A stretch of DNA of 64,000 bases from Symsagittifera roscoffensis (Eukaryota; Xenacoelomorpha; Acoela; Convolutidae), in assembly GCF_963678635.1 (NCBI RefSeq), contig NC_087064.1, positions 3,409,926 through 3,473,925 on the forward strand, given 5' to 3'. The translations under genes were made by a program, and so were the position numbers. The notes under the pieces are model-generated. The model worked only from the letters and a program-made list of their open reading frames with translations, had not been told where the DNA came from and searched no databases. Of the stretch, positions 1 to 11,700 are shown piece by piece. Each line of letters begins with the position of its first letter. Position 1 is the stretch's first letter.

Positions 1-253
1 TCATGATATGTTGAGAAGTTTTATAGTAGATCACAAGATCAGTAAGCTTAGCGTTGTGTATTTTCATGAATTACTTTTTACCAAATTGAATTAGATCAAT
101 CAAGTTTTTCAAGCGAAATTAGAACGAATCGACAGATGGTGTGCCTGCCTTTCCTACTTGGTTAAACAAAACGATTGTAGGTTTGATAAATAATTTCGAA
201 TTGCTTTCAAAAACTAGAATAAGTATAGCTGTGTATTGTAGATCTAAATGCTA
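1..253. repeat. Left edge of the 5' tandem repeat array (partial copy)
   Basis: The window opens inside a diverged copy of the array unit that follows. The TAGTAGATCAC segment and the TTAGATCAATCAA segment recur near 927 and 1013 and again in later copies. No gene is seen. Confidence 0.7.
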
Positions 254-3077
254 TGGAAAAGTCATTGTGATAGTTTGATAGATTTTTTATTTTAAAGCCC
301 TGTTAGCCTTGATTTGAGCGAAAATGAAAAGTTTTGCAAAATTTTTCTCAGAATCGAGAGAAAGTTTTTTGAAATTTTTGATTTGTTTTTCAATTTCGAC
401 TAAACGAATCGAGCGTGCAGGCTTCCAACAATTTGTTTATCCTTCGTTTAAGACCTGAAAACATAGTTTTATGTAGGTAAAATTGGTTGAATTTTTTCGC
501 CATTTTGGTAACCAAAAACTTCAAAAAAATCAAACATTTTCTGCGAAATATTTTGAAAAAAAGTTGAATCCTTCTAATTTTTTTTTTTGCTTTTTGAATT
601 TCTTATTATTTGTGTGCAAGAATTTTGGTTCAGTTTGCTTAAATTATTATTAAAGTTCATTATGCCTAAATAATAATTCTACGTCAGATCACAGCACGCT
701 GAAAAAATTACACTGATTTAGGAAAATTTTTTTAAATAGTTTTTGTACAATGGTCGGAACATTCTGTGCTACTTGCACTGTAACCAACTGTTTTTGTTTT
801 TGCTCCTAATTATTCGTGAAGGCCTGTTAGGTGATTTTTTGCCTCTTCAATTTGATTGATAGTGCTTTGTGTGCAATTGCCGCTCGAATTTTAGAGTTTT
901 TCTTGCTATGTTTAGAGTTTTTATAGTAGATCACTGTAAATGCTTTTTGTACCAGCTGTGTAGTAAGCTTAGCGATGTGTTTTTTCATGAAATACTTTTT
1001 TGCCATATGGATTTAGATCAATCAAATTACTCGAGCGAAGTTAGAACGGCTCAACAGATGGTCTATCTGCCTTTCCTATTTGATTAAACCAAACGAATGT
1101 AGATTCGACAAATAACTTCAAACAAACTGCTTTCAAAAATTGGAAGAATTATAGTTGTGTATTGCAAATCTCGATATTATGGAATAGTCATTGTGATAAT
1201 TAGACAGAATTTTCTTTTTAATCCCCTGTAAGCCTTGATTTGAGCCATAATAAAAAATTTTGCGAAAATTTTCTCAGAATCAAGAGAAACTGTTTTGAAA
1301 TTTTTGATTTGCATTTCCTTTTCGAGCAAACGAGGCAAGCGTGCAGACTCACAACAATTTTTTATCCTTAGTTTCTGCCCAGAAAACTTAAGAATTCAGT
1401 TTTATGCAGGTAAAATAATTTTTGGAATTTTTGTTGCTATTTTGGGAACCAAAAACTTCAAAAAAAAATCAAACATTTTCTGCGAATTATTTTGAAAAAC
1501 ATTGATGATTCTTTCTAAAAATTTTTTTGTCTTTTTTGGTTTTCTAGTTATTTGTACGGAATAGTCATTGTGATAGTTTGATAGATTTTTTATTTTAAAG
1601 CCCTGTTAGCCTTGATTTGAGCGAAAATGAAAAGTTTTGCAAAATTTTTCTCAGAATCGAGAGAAAGTTTTTTGAAATTTTTGATTTGTTTTTCAATTTC
1701 GACTAAACGAATCGAGCGTGCAGGCTTCCAACAATTTGTTTATCCTTCGTTTAAGACCTGAAAACATAGTTTTATGTAGGTAAAATTGGTTGAATTTTTT
1801 CGCCATTTTGGTAACCAAAAACTTCAAAAAAATCAAACATTTTCTGCGAAATATTTTGAAAAAAAGTTGAATCCTTCTAATTTTTTTTTTGCTTTTTGAA
1901 TTTCTTATTATTTGTGTGCAAGAATTTTGGTTCAGTTTGCTTAAATTATTATTAAAGTTGATTATGCCTAAATAATAATTCTACGTCAGATCACAGCACG
2001 CTGAAAAAATTACACTGATTTAGGAAAATTTTTTTAAATAGTTTTCGTACAATGGTCGGAACATTCTGTGCTACTTGCACTGTAACCAACTGTTTTTGTT
2101 TTTGCTCCTAATTATTCGTGAAGGCCTGTTAGGTGATTTTTTGCCTCTTCAATTTGATTGATAGTGCTTTGTGTGCAATTGCCGCTCGAATTTTAGAGTT
2201 TTTCTTGCTATGTTTAGAGTTTTTATAGTAGATCACTGTAAATGCTTTTTGTACCAGCTGTGTAGTAAGCTTAGCGATGTGTTTTTTCATGAAATACTTT
2301 TTTGCCATATGGATTTAGATCAATCAAATTACTCGAGCGAAGTTAGAACGGCTCAACAGATGGTCTATCTGCCTTTCCTATTTGATTAAACCAAACGAAT
2401 GTAGATTCGACAAATAACTTCAAACTGCTTTCAAAAATTGGAAGGATTATAGTTGTGTATTGCAAATATCGATATTATGGAATAGTCATTGTGATAATTA
2501 GACAGAATTTTCTTTTTAATCCCCTGTAAGCCTTGATTTGAGCCATAATAAAAAATTTTGCGAAAATTTTCTCAGAATCAAGAGAAACTGTTTTGAAATT
2601 TTTGATTTGCATTTCCTTTTCGAGCAAACGAGGCAAGCGTGCAGACTCACAACAATTTTTTATCCTTAGTTTCTGCCCAGAAAACTTAAGAATTCAGTTT
2701 TATGCAGGTAAAATAATTTTTGGAATTTTTGTTGCTATTTTGGGAACCAAAAACTTCAAAAAAAAATCAAACATTTTCTGCGAATTATTTTGAAAAACAT
2801 TGATGATTCTTTCTAAAAATTTTTTTGTCTTTTTTGGTTTTCCAGTTATTTGTACGGAATAGTCATTGTGATAGTTTGATAGATTTTTTATTTTAAAGCC
2901 CTGTTAGCCTTGATTTGAGCGAAAATGAAAAGTTTTGCAAAATTTTTCTCAGAATCGAGAGAAAGTTTTTTGAAATTTTTGATTTGTTTTTCAATTTCGA
3001 CTAAACGAATCGAGCGTGCAGGCTTCCAACAATTTGTTTATCCTTCGTTTAAGACCTGAAAACATAGTTTTATGTAG
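254..3077. repeat. Tandem array of about 1.3 kb units, 2.2 near-identical copies
   Basis: The segment from 254 to about 1556 is repeated almost base for base at 1557-2857 (offset 1302-1303). It starts a third time at about 2858 and breaks off near 3077. Only a few single-base changes, one 4-base deletion (CAAA, near 2423) and homopolymer differences separate the copies. Each unit is itself built from a long (about 925 bp) and a short (about 378 bp) related subunit, both starting GTCATTGTGA (261, 1186, 1564, 2484, 2862). The short open frames inside are identical only because the DNA is duplicated. The array lies just upstream of the cadherin gene. Confidence 0.9.
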
Positions 3078-4560
3078 AGGCAAAAAATCACCTATGATAG
3101 GGATGATTTCAGCTATTATAGCAGATCACTCAAAATGCTTTTTCTTTGAGCTGTATAGTAAACTTAGCCTTGTACATTTTTTGGAGATATTTTTTAACCA
3201 GATGGGATTAGATCAATCAAATTACTCGAGTGAGGTTAGAACGACTCGACCGATTTTGTAACTGTTACCCATATTTGGCTATACCAAACGAATGTAGTAT
3301 TCAATAAATGTCTTCGAATTGCTTTGAAACATTAAATTAAGTATAGTTATTTATTGTAAAATTAGATAATATGGATTAATCCTTGCGATGCATGAATGGA
3401 TATTTTATATTAAAGACCTTTCAGCCTTGATTTCGGCTATTCTTTTGAAGTTTTTGAGTTTTAGTCCAATTTCGAGCAAAAAAGCAAACGATTAGGCTTA
3501 TTTTAGTAGAATAAGTCACGGAAGCTAAGCTAAGCTCCGGTAAATTTAATTTTTGAAAATTTTTAGCGTCATGTTTTTTTTGAAAAGTATGGTCGAAACG
3601 TTATCTGCTTCTTGCACAGCAACCGGCTATCCTTGATAGATATTTTTAGATAAAAATTTTATTTGAAAATATTTGTTCAAGATGCTAAATTATTATGAAA
3701 TTTGAATATGTCTAAATAATAGTTCTAAGTCATATCACACCACGCTGAAAAAAAACTACACACAATTTGGAGAAAGAAAACTTTTGTAGCTTTTTACTAT
3801 GATCGGAACCTTCTGTGATACTTGCACTGTGACCAACTCTTCGTGTTTTTGCTCCAAATTATTGGTGAAGGCTGGTAAAGTAATTTTTTGCTTCTTCAGT
3901 TTTTCAGATAGTGCTTTGATATGCAGTTGCCGTTCGAATTTTAGTGTTTTTCTTGCTATGTTGAGAGTTTTTATAGTAGATCACTCAAAATGCTTTTTCT
4001 TTGAGCTGTATAGTAAACTTAGCCTTGTACATTTTTTTGAGTTATTTTTTAACCAGATGGGATTAGATCAATCAAATTACTCGAGCGAGGTTAGAACGAC
4101 TCGACAGATTGAGTAACTGTTACCCATATTTGGCTATACCAAACCAATGTAGTATTCAATAAATGTCTTCGAATTGCTTTGAAACATTAAATTAAGTATA
4201 GTTATTTACTGTAAAATTAGATAATATGGATTAATCCTCGCGATGCATGAAAGGATATTTTATATTAAAGACCTTTCAGCCTTGATTTCAGCTATTCTTT
4301 TGAAGTTTTTGGGTTTTAGTCCAATTTCGAGCAAAAAAGCAAACGATTAGGCTTATTTTAGTAGGATAAGTCACGGAAGCTAAGCTAAGCTCCGGTAAAT
4401 TTAATTTTTGAAAATTTTTAGCGTCATCTTTTTTTTTTAAAGTATGATCGAAACGTTATCTGCTACTTGCACAGCAACCGGCTATCCTTGATAGATATTT
4501 TTAGATAAAAATTTTATTTGAAAAATTTTTGTCGTTATTTGCTGCTCTGCATTGTTTTAT
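3078..4560. repeat. Older, diverged copies of the 5' array
   Basis: Two further copies with an offset of about 852 bp (for example 3285 against 4137 and 3372 against 4224) share the TTAGATCAATCAAATTACTCGAG block and the CAGCCTTGATTT block with the upstream array, with more substitutions. They include three copies of the motif related to GTCGGAACATTC (about 3590, 3800, 4442) that is dispersed elsewhere in the window. No gene is supported. Confidence 0.75.
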
Positions 4561-5602
4561 CGCTGCAGTTGTCGTAAAACTTTGAAACCTTGCTGAAATT
4601 TTCATAATCAGTAAGAATTTTTGTATATCTATTTTGAGGGAATGTTCACGCTATATACAATTTTAACGCTCCTCGTTAATTTAACTATTTTTTTTTGGAA
4701 ATAACAAACTTTGCATTTATTAGAGGCCATTAAACTGTTAACTGTTGTCTTAAAATCTTTTTGTGGCAAAATCGCTTGTAAAAATTATGAAAAAATTTCA
4801 TAAAATTCACTTCGCTGAAGTTTCCTATGCAACACTATAACAAACTTCCATATACGATGGAAAAGTTGTGGGATTAACTGCTTGCATCAGGCAAGTCTTT
4901 ATGGTTCTGTCTGTTCTTTGTCTGTCTGATTTTTTTGTGTCTTCCCCCCTCACAATGTAAAGCAAAAAATTAAATATTTTTGCATTTATTTACACTATAC
5001 TTTGATCGATTAGCGTGCCTCAACTCGATTTTGAAACATTTCCGAGCTGCAATTTTTCAACGCAATTAAAAAAATAGAAATTTCACGCGCTTTAATTTTC
5101 AAATTAATCATAACTTTGTGAGCCCCATAATTTGATGAAATTATATGAAGTCATATGTTCAAATATTTTTTCAAATTAGAGCGCGTACATGGATACCTTT
5201 AAGTAGGGTAACAGCAATCATCTGTCAAACATTCTTTATTCAAAGTTCGTAATTGGTCTGAGTAAGAAACCGCCCGAGCTTTGTCACTATTTTGAAATTT
5301 GCCGCCGACCCTTCTTCCTTCTTGCTAAATGGATGTTTAGCATGCCATGATACTATAACGTGTGGCATACCGATTCTATATCAACTGACTTTTTCTGCAT
5401 ATTTCTTTTTTTTTCTAAAATAGATGAAAATATTACATTTTCAGAAACTGGTATCAAAAGCTTCATTTGAACACCTGCTGTTATTGTTCAGGTTAAGCAG
5501 CCATGAATTTCGGAGGAAAAACATCTGCAATTGTTCTTACATTAAAAGCACAATGCTAAACTGAAATTGCACAATTTATCATTTGGCTTAAAAAACGTCA
5601 AA
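4561..5602. other. Upstream region of the cadherin gene
   Basis: About 1 kb of AT-rich DNA between the repeat array and the first coding exon. It should contain the promoter and 5' UTR, or an intron separating an upstream non-coding exon. I see no convincing TATA box, initiator or CpG-rich segment, and no other gene. Confidence 0.4.
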
Positions 5603-5708
5603 ATGAAAATAAAGCAGAAACCAACAAAGATGTTGGCAACATTTCATCTGTTGATGTTTTTTTCATTTTTCATTTGCAAAAGTTTTCAAACGATGACCGA
5701 TGAAGAAG
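5603..5708 (+). CDS. Cadherin exon 1: start codon and signal peptide
   Basis: The ATG at 5603 opens a 35-codon frame beginning MKIKQKPTKM. A basic n-region is followed by a hydrophobic core (LATFHLLMFFSFFIC) and a polar end, a typical signal peptide for secretion into the ER. The frame upstream of this ATG has no other ATG. The donor is GAAG|gtaagt, leaving phase 1. Cleavage probably falls just after the hydrophobic core. This is the only plausible first coding exon because exon 2 continues it in frame. Confidence 0.8.
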
Positions 5709-8700
5709 GTAAGTTTTACCTTTCTAAACTTTTCATCAGTAGCTATTAAGCTCCTCCCATTTTCTCTGCGCAGTTGTTTCGAGAGTTATTTAGTATTGAA
5801 CAAAAAATAGTTTTATTGCAGAAAGCAATGCACTTCAAAATTTTGTGTTGATCGGCGAAAAATAGATTTTGTAAAATGGTACCAAAAACTCCTGAATTCC
5901 TTTATTTTTGTGTTATTTTTGGCAAATCAAACAAATTTTTGCCTAAGAAACTCTTTTTAAATTTCTAAAGACCTCTTCAGTTTGCAAGTTGTTGTTTTTT
6001 CAGCTGTGGAAAAGTGTGTAATTCTGGACGTGGGAGACGTGGCTGTAGCTGTGAGGGTGGCGAATCAGTTCGACTTGCAGTTCGAAATAGACGAGACAGC
6101 CGAGGTGGGGACTCTCTTCACCATTCCCCCCGCGGGAGGAGGAGGGGGGGAGGACATGGTCAAATTCGCATTCAGTTAGTATACTCTCACAGATACATTG
6201 CCCGGCCGAGGTTGTGATTTTGTGATCAGACTATCGCAAACAAAAAATATTGCCTTATTTCCAGACTATCGCGAGAGAACCAGAATTCATAAAAATGAGA
6301 TCTCAAAAAAGTGAGAACTCATAAAATTGATGCAATCTGTCTATTCTGAGCTCCCCTTATTTTACAACACTAGAGTGCACTTTTAAAATTCTGAGAGAAC
6401 TGCTGACGCATTTGTTAGGAAATAGAATGAAATCCAGAAAGCAAGACTGCTCGTATATCAGAACAAAGCCGTGAACGTTTCGGGTGCCCTCTACCGGCGA
6501 TCACAAGCTTTTCAAAAATAAATTATTGTTAAAATTTATCACCCCGCAAGCCATGTAAAATACTAAGTGAGACAATTTGTGTTGCCAGCGACAACACTTA
6601 TTAACAAGACTGCTCATATCAGGGCGAAGCGCTGAACGTTACGACTGCCTTTTAAGATCTATGGAGCAGCAATAACATGAAAAAATAAATGTAATAAAAT
6701 AAAACATAATTTTTTTAAATTTGAGATTTTATGAAAATTATCCCCCCACACACGCTATATAAAGTACAACGTTTTGCTTATAGTAACAATGGAGCAAATA
6801 AGCTTCCTTCAACCAATTTGGAATTGTTTCAATGACGGATTAAGTCTCCGCTTACGCGCTAATAGCGCGTAATATATCGCGCATTAATTTTCCCAAATTG
6901 GCCGAAATGGCCATCTGTAAATCCCCATAATTTTCCAAAAAAAATGATCACAGGTGGAATATTTTTTCAAATTTAAGCTCAGGACAACAATACTTTTTGA
7001 AGGATAAAAAGATTTTGTCAAAAATGGCAGTTGAAAAGTCGATATTTGACAGAAAAAAAAACCACGCGAGCACAATTTCCGTTTCGAAATTTGGAACAAG
7101 ACAGCTCGTATATAAGGGCGAAGCCCTAAATGTTCCGACTGCCCATTAACTAATCTTCAATAGTGTTTATTTTAAAACAAAATTGATAATGTCAAACTTT
7201 AAATGTTAAAAATTTCAGTCGTGAATGAAGTTAATAAGAACAATAAACTTGCCTCAATTGAGTTTGGAACAACTCTATGGTGCGGGATAATTCGCCACGC
7301 GTAATGAATAAGCTATACACTTTCAGCATCAATATAAAATGAGCAGTTTAGTTAAGACTCTTTTCACAGCGACCGTAAAGTCAGTTAAATATAGCAGTGA
7401 GTGACCCTCATAAGTACACAAAGATGAATTGATTGATCGCCAGTGAGTAGCATTTTTTTTGAACATTGGACAAAACAAAAAACCACCCCGAGCAAATCTA
7501 TTCCTTACTTTTTTCGAAAGTCGGAACAAAGAGCAAATAGCTTGCCTCAGTTCAATTTGGAAGGGTTTAGTTTGCAGTAGTTAGCAGTGGATTTGAAATA
7601 GTCCCAAAAATCAAACCAATAGAATTTTTTAGGAAAAATGATCACAGTTGCAAAATCTTCTTACATTGAGCTTCAGTTAAAAATTTTTTCCAGATGGTAT
7701 AAAAATTGGTATAAACACTTTGTTAAAAAGTCGAAAACTGATTGAATATAAAAAAAACTACACAAGCATTATCATTCTCAGCTTTATTCGAATGAACAAT
7801 AAAATAGTAGAAGTAATTTCACTTTCATGCGTATTTCTTTCATGTATCATCTTTTCCTCTAGTTGATGTTTAAGCAACTTATTTCCCCAGCACGAACATC
7901 TCACGGAAGTCTTTTGCAGAACACCCATTTTAACACGTTGTTAATTTTGTTTGGAAATTTTTGAGACCAAATATTCTCGAGACTAAAAACGAAATTTGCA
8001 TGAAGTGAACAAACTTAATTCGGGTCGAGCAACCTTTGTGATTTATGTTCTGCTCGTAGCTGGTCAATTAAATTTGAATAAAAATTTATACAAAGTCAAA
8101 AAGTCAGATTCAAATTTTATGCTTTGAAGATTTACAGGTATTTTTTTTGGATTTCATAAGATCTTTCTAACTATTATAGCTCAAAAAGTCCAAATTACGC
8201 TCAAAAAGTGCAAATTTTTTTTTAATAACCCCGTAATTTGTATGTAATTATCAGAAACAATTTACGTTTACAGTTACTGATTTTACGTTTTTTGGAAAAT
8301 GTGAATAGTTATAAAACGGTTAAAACTCTGATCTGTGATTTTATTGATCTAAGTTTTTTCTACCAAATTTCAGTTTCAGTTCCGCAGTACTAGGTAGGTT
8401 GCATACGTGATTTTATTTTTGGGGTGACATAGTTATTTGAAAAATTCGCAGTATAACCTAGCAGTCTTCTATTATAAAGTTCAAAATTATTGCACATTTT
8501 TGATAGTCAAACTGCAATTTTGAGTTAAAAAAACGAAAAACCTTGCCATAAAATATATGCAGAGCTCGCTTTTGCAGTAAACAAAATTCGTTTCAACTCA
8601 TAATTAGTATCGCAATTTTATGAAGTTTTGCCATGATCTACTATCGGTGTATCGGATTTTCAAAAAAAAGTTGAAAAACCGATTTTGGGGCCCTTTTTGG

Positions 8701-11700
8701 AAATTTTGGCTCTTCCCCCCCACCTCACTCAAACATTAATTTTATGGTCTAACGAGTGGTTTTAAAAGGTTAATTATGAAGACCAAATATGTTTGTCATG
8801 GCCTAAATTAGTCAGCATGTCATTTTTGATGACAATCGGACAATGTGAACAGTAACTTCAAATATAATATTTGCAGGGGGGGGGGGGGGGAAATGAAAAA
8901 GAGCCGAAATTTTTGACAAGGAAAAATCTCGTATTTTGGCGCGCGCTCCCCCTCAAAGTTATTATATATTGGATATTGGCGCCAAAGACGCCTTTAGAAA
9001 AATTTTACAGTCGGTCGGCCAAAAATGGATTTTTTAAAAAGTACCAAATGGGGGACCCTTTGGGTCGGCAGGTGGTCGAATCCCTGAGGAGAAGGGGCGT
9101 CCAACCCCCCGCTCCCCTTTTAAATCCGCCCCTGTATGAAGCATAGAATAGCAATTTCGGACAGCTGCTTTGAGAATTTTTAGAAAATGTAGATAATCAA
9201 GAGATGTCAGTGTTTCATCGAAAATCTTTGGTCGAAAAGGCTCTCTAAAGTCATAGCTTAAGGTCGAACCTGTCTAATCAAAATCGAACACAAAGTCAAA
9301 ATATGAAGGAAACGAGCTACATGTTGACAGGCGATGACTTTGACGGGCGCTTCGGCAACAAGGAGTACACGATTGTGCTGAACACGCCCTTTGATCTGGA
9401 TGTGGAGGGGGCTCCGACCTACTACGAAGTGCCCGTGGACTGTCTCGTCTCGACCGACTTCGGATTTGTAAGTCAGCATTTATAATCCACTCAGAACAAT
9501 TATACAGAACATCAGCTCGAAAAATGAAGTTCAACCTTGGTTTTTCTGATAAACAGGTAAGGCTGAACTTTAATCTCGGAAAATCAATTCGGTCGTCTTT
9601 TTTTTAAATCGTTTTTTGATATCATTCCAAAAGTTTTTGATCTACGCCGACTTAACTTTAAAAAAAGAGAAAAAAAATGACCTTGAAAAGATGCTGCCCT
9701 AATTTTTAGTCAAAACTTTTTTCAAAATAAAATTAATTAGCGTCTTTGAACCATTAATTCTTTCAATTTGACTCGAATTTAGTTAATATATGTCACTCAA
9801 AAGCATCATTGTGATACCGAATATTTTCAGAAACAGTTATTTATTATAAATAAAGCAATTGGTTAACTCATACTTTTTTTTCTTACGAGAAATTGCATTT
9901 AACTCATAGATGAATAATTACTAGCACCAATCAAATGGCTAAGAACAAAAAAAAACATTGTTGATTGAATAATTGAAACCGGAATTAATCTTATAAAATT
10001 TCAAGTTGATCTATTTTGATTCTTTTAGTTTAACATTGTTTCCAAAAGTTCGGCTGGGGTTATAAACAAAAACTATATTAATGTATCAGGCAACATATCC
10101 CAGCCGAAAATGATCATGTAAACAAGAAAACATCCAAGGAAAATGACAACTAAAATCAGGGACAACAAAATCACAGTGTCTATGAAATACAACAAATACA
10201 TTGCAAAACTGATAATATATTTATCACAACCGTCACCGTTGTCATTATTAAACTCTTCGTGTTTCGAGAAAATCCAGTAATTTCCGACTGCTATCCAGGC
10301 TAGTGCAAATATCACGCAAAGAGTGGTCAGAATTGCATACGCCAAAACATGTTTATCCAGAACATACTTGGGGGCTATTTGTTCCTCGTCGCTAAGGTAC
10401 GGGTTCCGTTTCGCCTATGGGTTTACAATTTGGGTTTTTTCAACACAACTCAAAAAACAAACTATTTTTTCAACAATAATTTTTGTAAATCTTAAGATTA
10501 TTTGGTTGCGTACTTTTTTTGAGATTATCAATCAACAAATCCATTTATTAAAAAAGCAAGAGGCTCCCTCCTCCTGCTTCCTGTTAATATATGGATTTTA
10601 TAATGAACAAAGTCGAAAAAGTACGCAACCAAATAATCTTAAGAGCTTTTTAGTTTTTGTTTTGAAATCAATTGCTCATAGATAGAATTTACTCCTTATA
10701 AATTTTGACCACAGTATGTTTAGACCTCTGACAATTAAAACTGACTGAATTAAAAATTTTCAAAATTGAACTTTTTCAGTAATTAAAGTGCACTTCGAAG
10801 AGCAAAATTTTTGATTTTTTAAATCGAAATACGCCATTTTATGCTTTTTCAGTTTTTCGAACTTGCAATAAAAATTTTGCGCGGTTTGAATTCTTAAAAA
10901 TAATTGAAGCAGAAAGTTTTGAAGTAAAGCTTCAAATATTAGCTTCATTAAGATTGAAAACAGTGATTTGGCTCCATGTCTTCGTTTTTTTTATTACCAC
11001 TATTTTGAATTTGTTTAGAAAAATTAAAAATTACTCCGGGCAAAACTAGGGTAATAATTAGAAGTTTCAGATAAGTTACTTTCTTGCTTTGTTTTATTTT
11101 TTTGTTTGGTAATTATCATGATGCTTTTTTACTCACCAGTGCATAGGCAAGAGCAAAACTGCTCAAATCAGGGTAAAATCTTGAATAATTAAATGCACAA
11201 CAAAGAAAATTTATCTCGCATCAAGGTTTGAATTTCTGAAGAAACTGACGAAATATATTTGTCTTGAGTTCAAAATAATAACGAGGATAGCCAGTTACTG
11301 TGCAAAAAGCACAGAATATTCCGAAAATTGTCTTTAGAAAACTACGGTTTAGAAAGTTTTTTTTCTTAACTAGTGTAGTTTTTTCTGCTAGGTGTGATAA
11401 AAAGATTCGACGTAAAATTACAATTTAGGCAAATTAAACAGTCATAGTAAAACAGGCAAATTGGACAAAAAATTGTGTAGAAAAATGATTAGAAAAACTT
11501 AAAATTTAAAAAAAAAGATTTTTTTTTTTCAAATATTTTTGCAGAAAACTTGAATTTTTTGAAGTTATTTGTTCCCAGGTCGGATCAAAAGCTTATTTAA
11601 ACTGTGATAATTTTTATAAGCTATCGTCTATGGATGTTTAAAAATTGGCGAAACGGCCAGACGCAGATAATCATTGCGCACTGTTTTCTATCAACGTGTA

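Noticed and set aside
869..1087. 72-residue open frame repeated identically at 2171-2389, with relatives near 3016 and 3799
   Set aside because: The identity comes from tandem DNA duplication. In the older copies the frame is interrupted or shifted, it has no recognisable domain, and there is no splice context.
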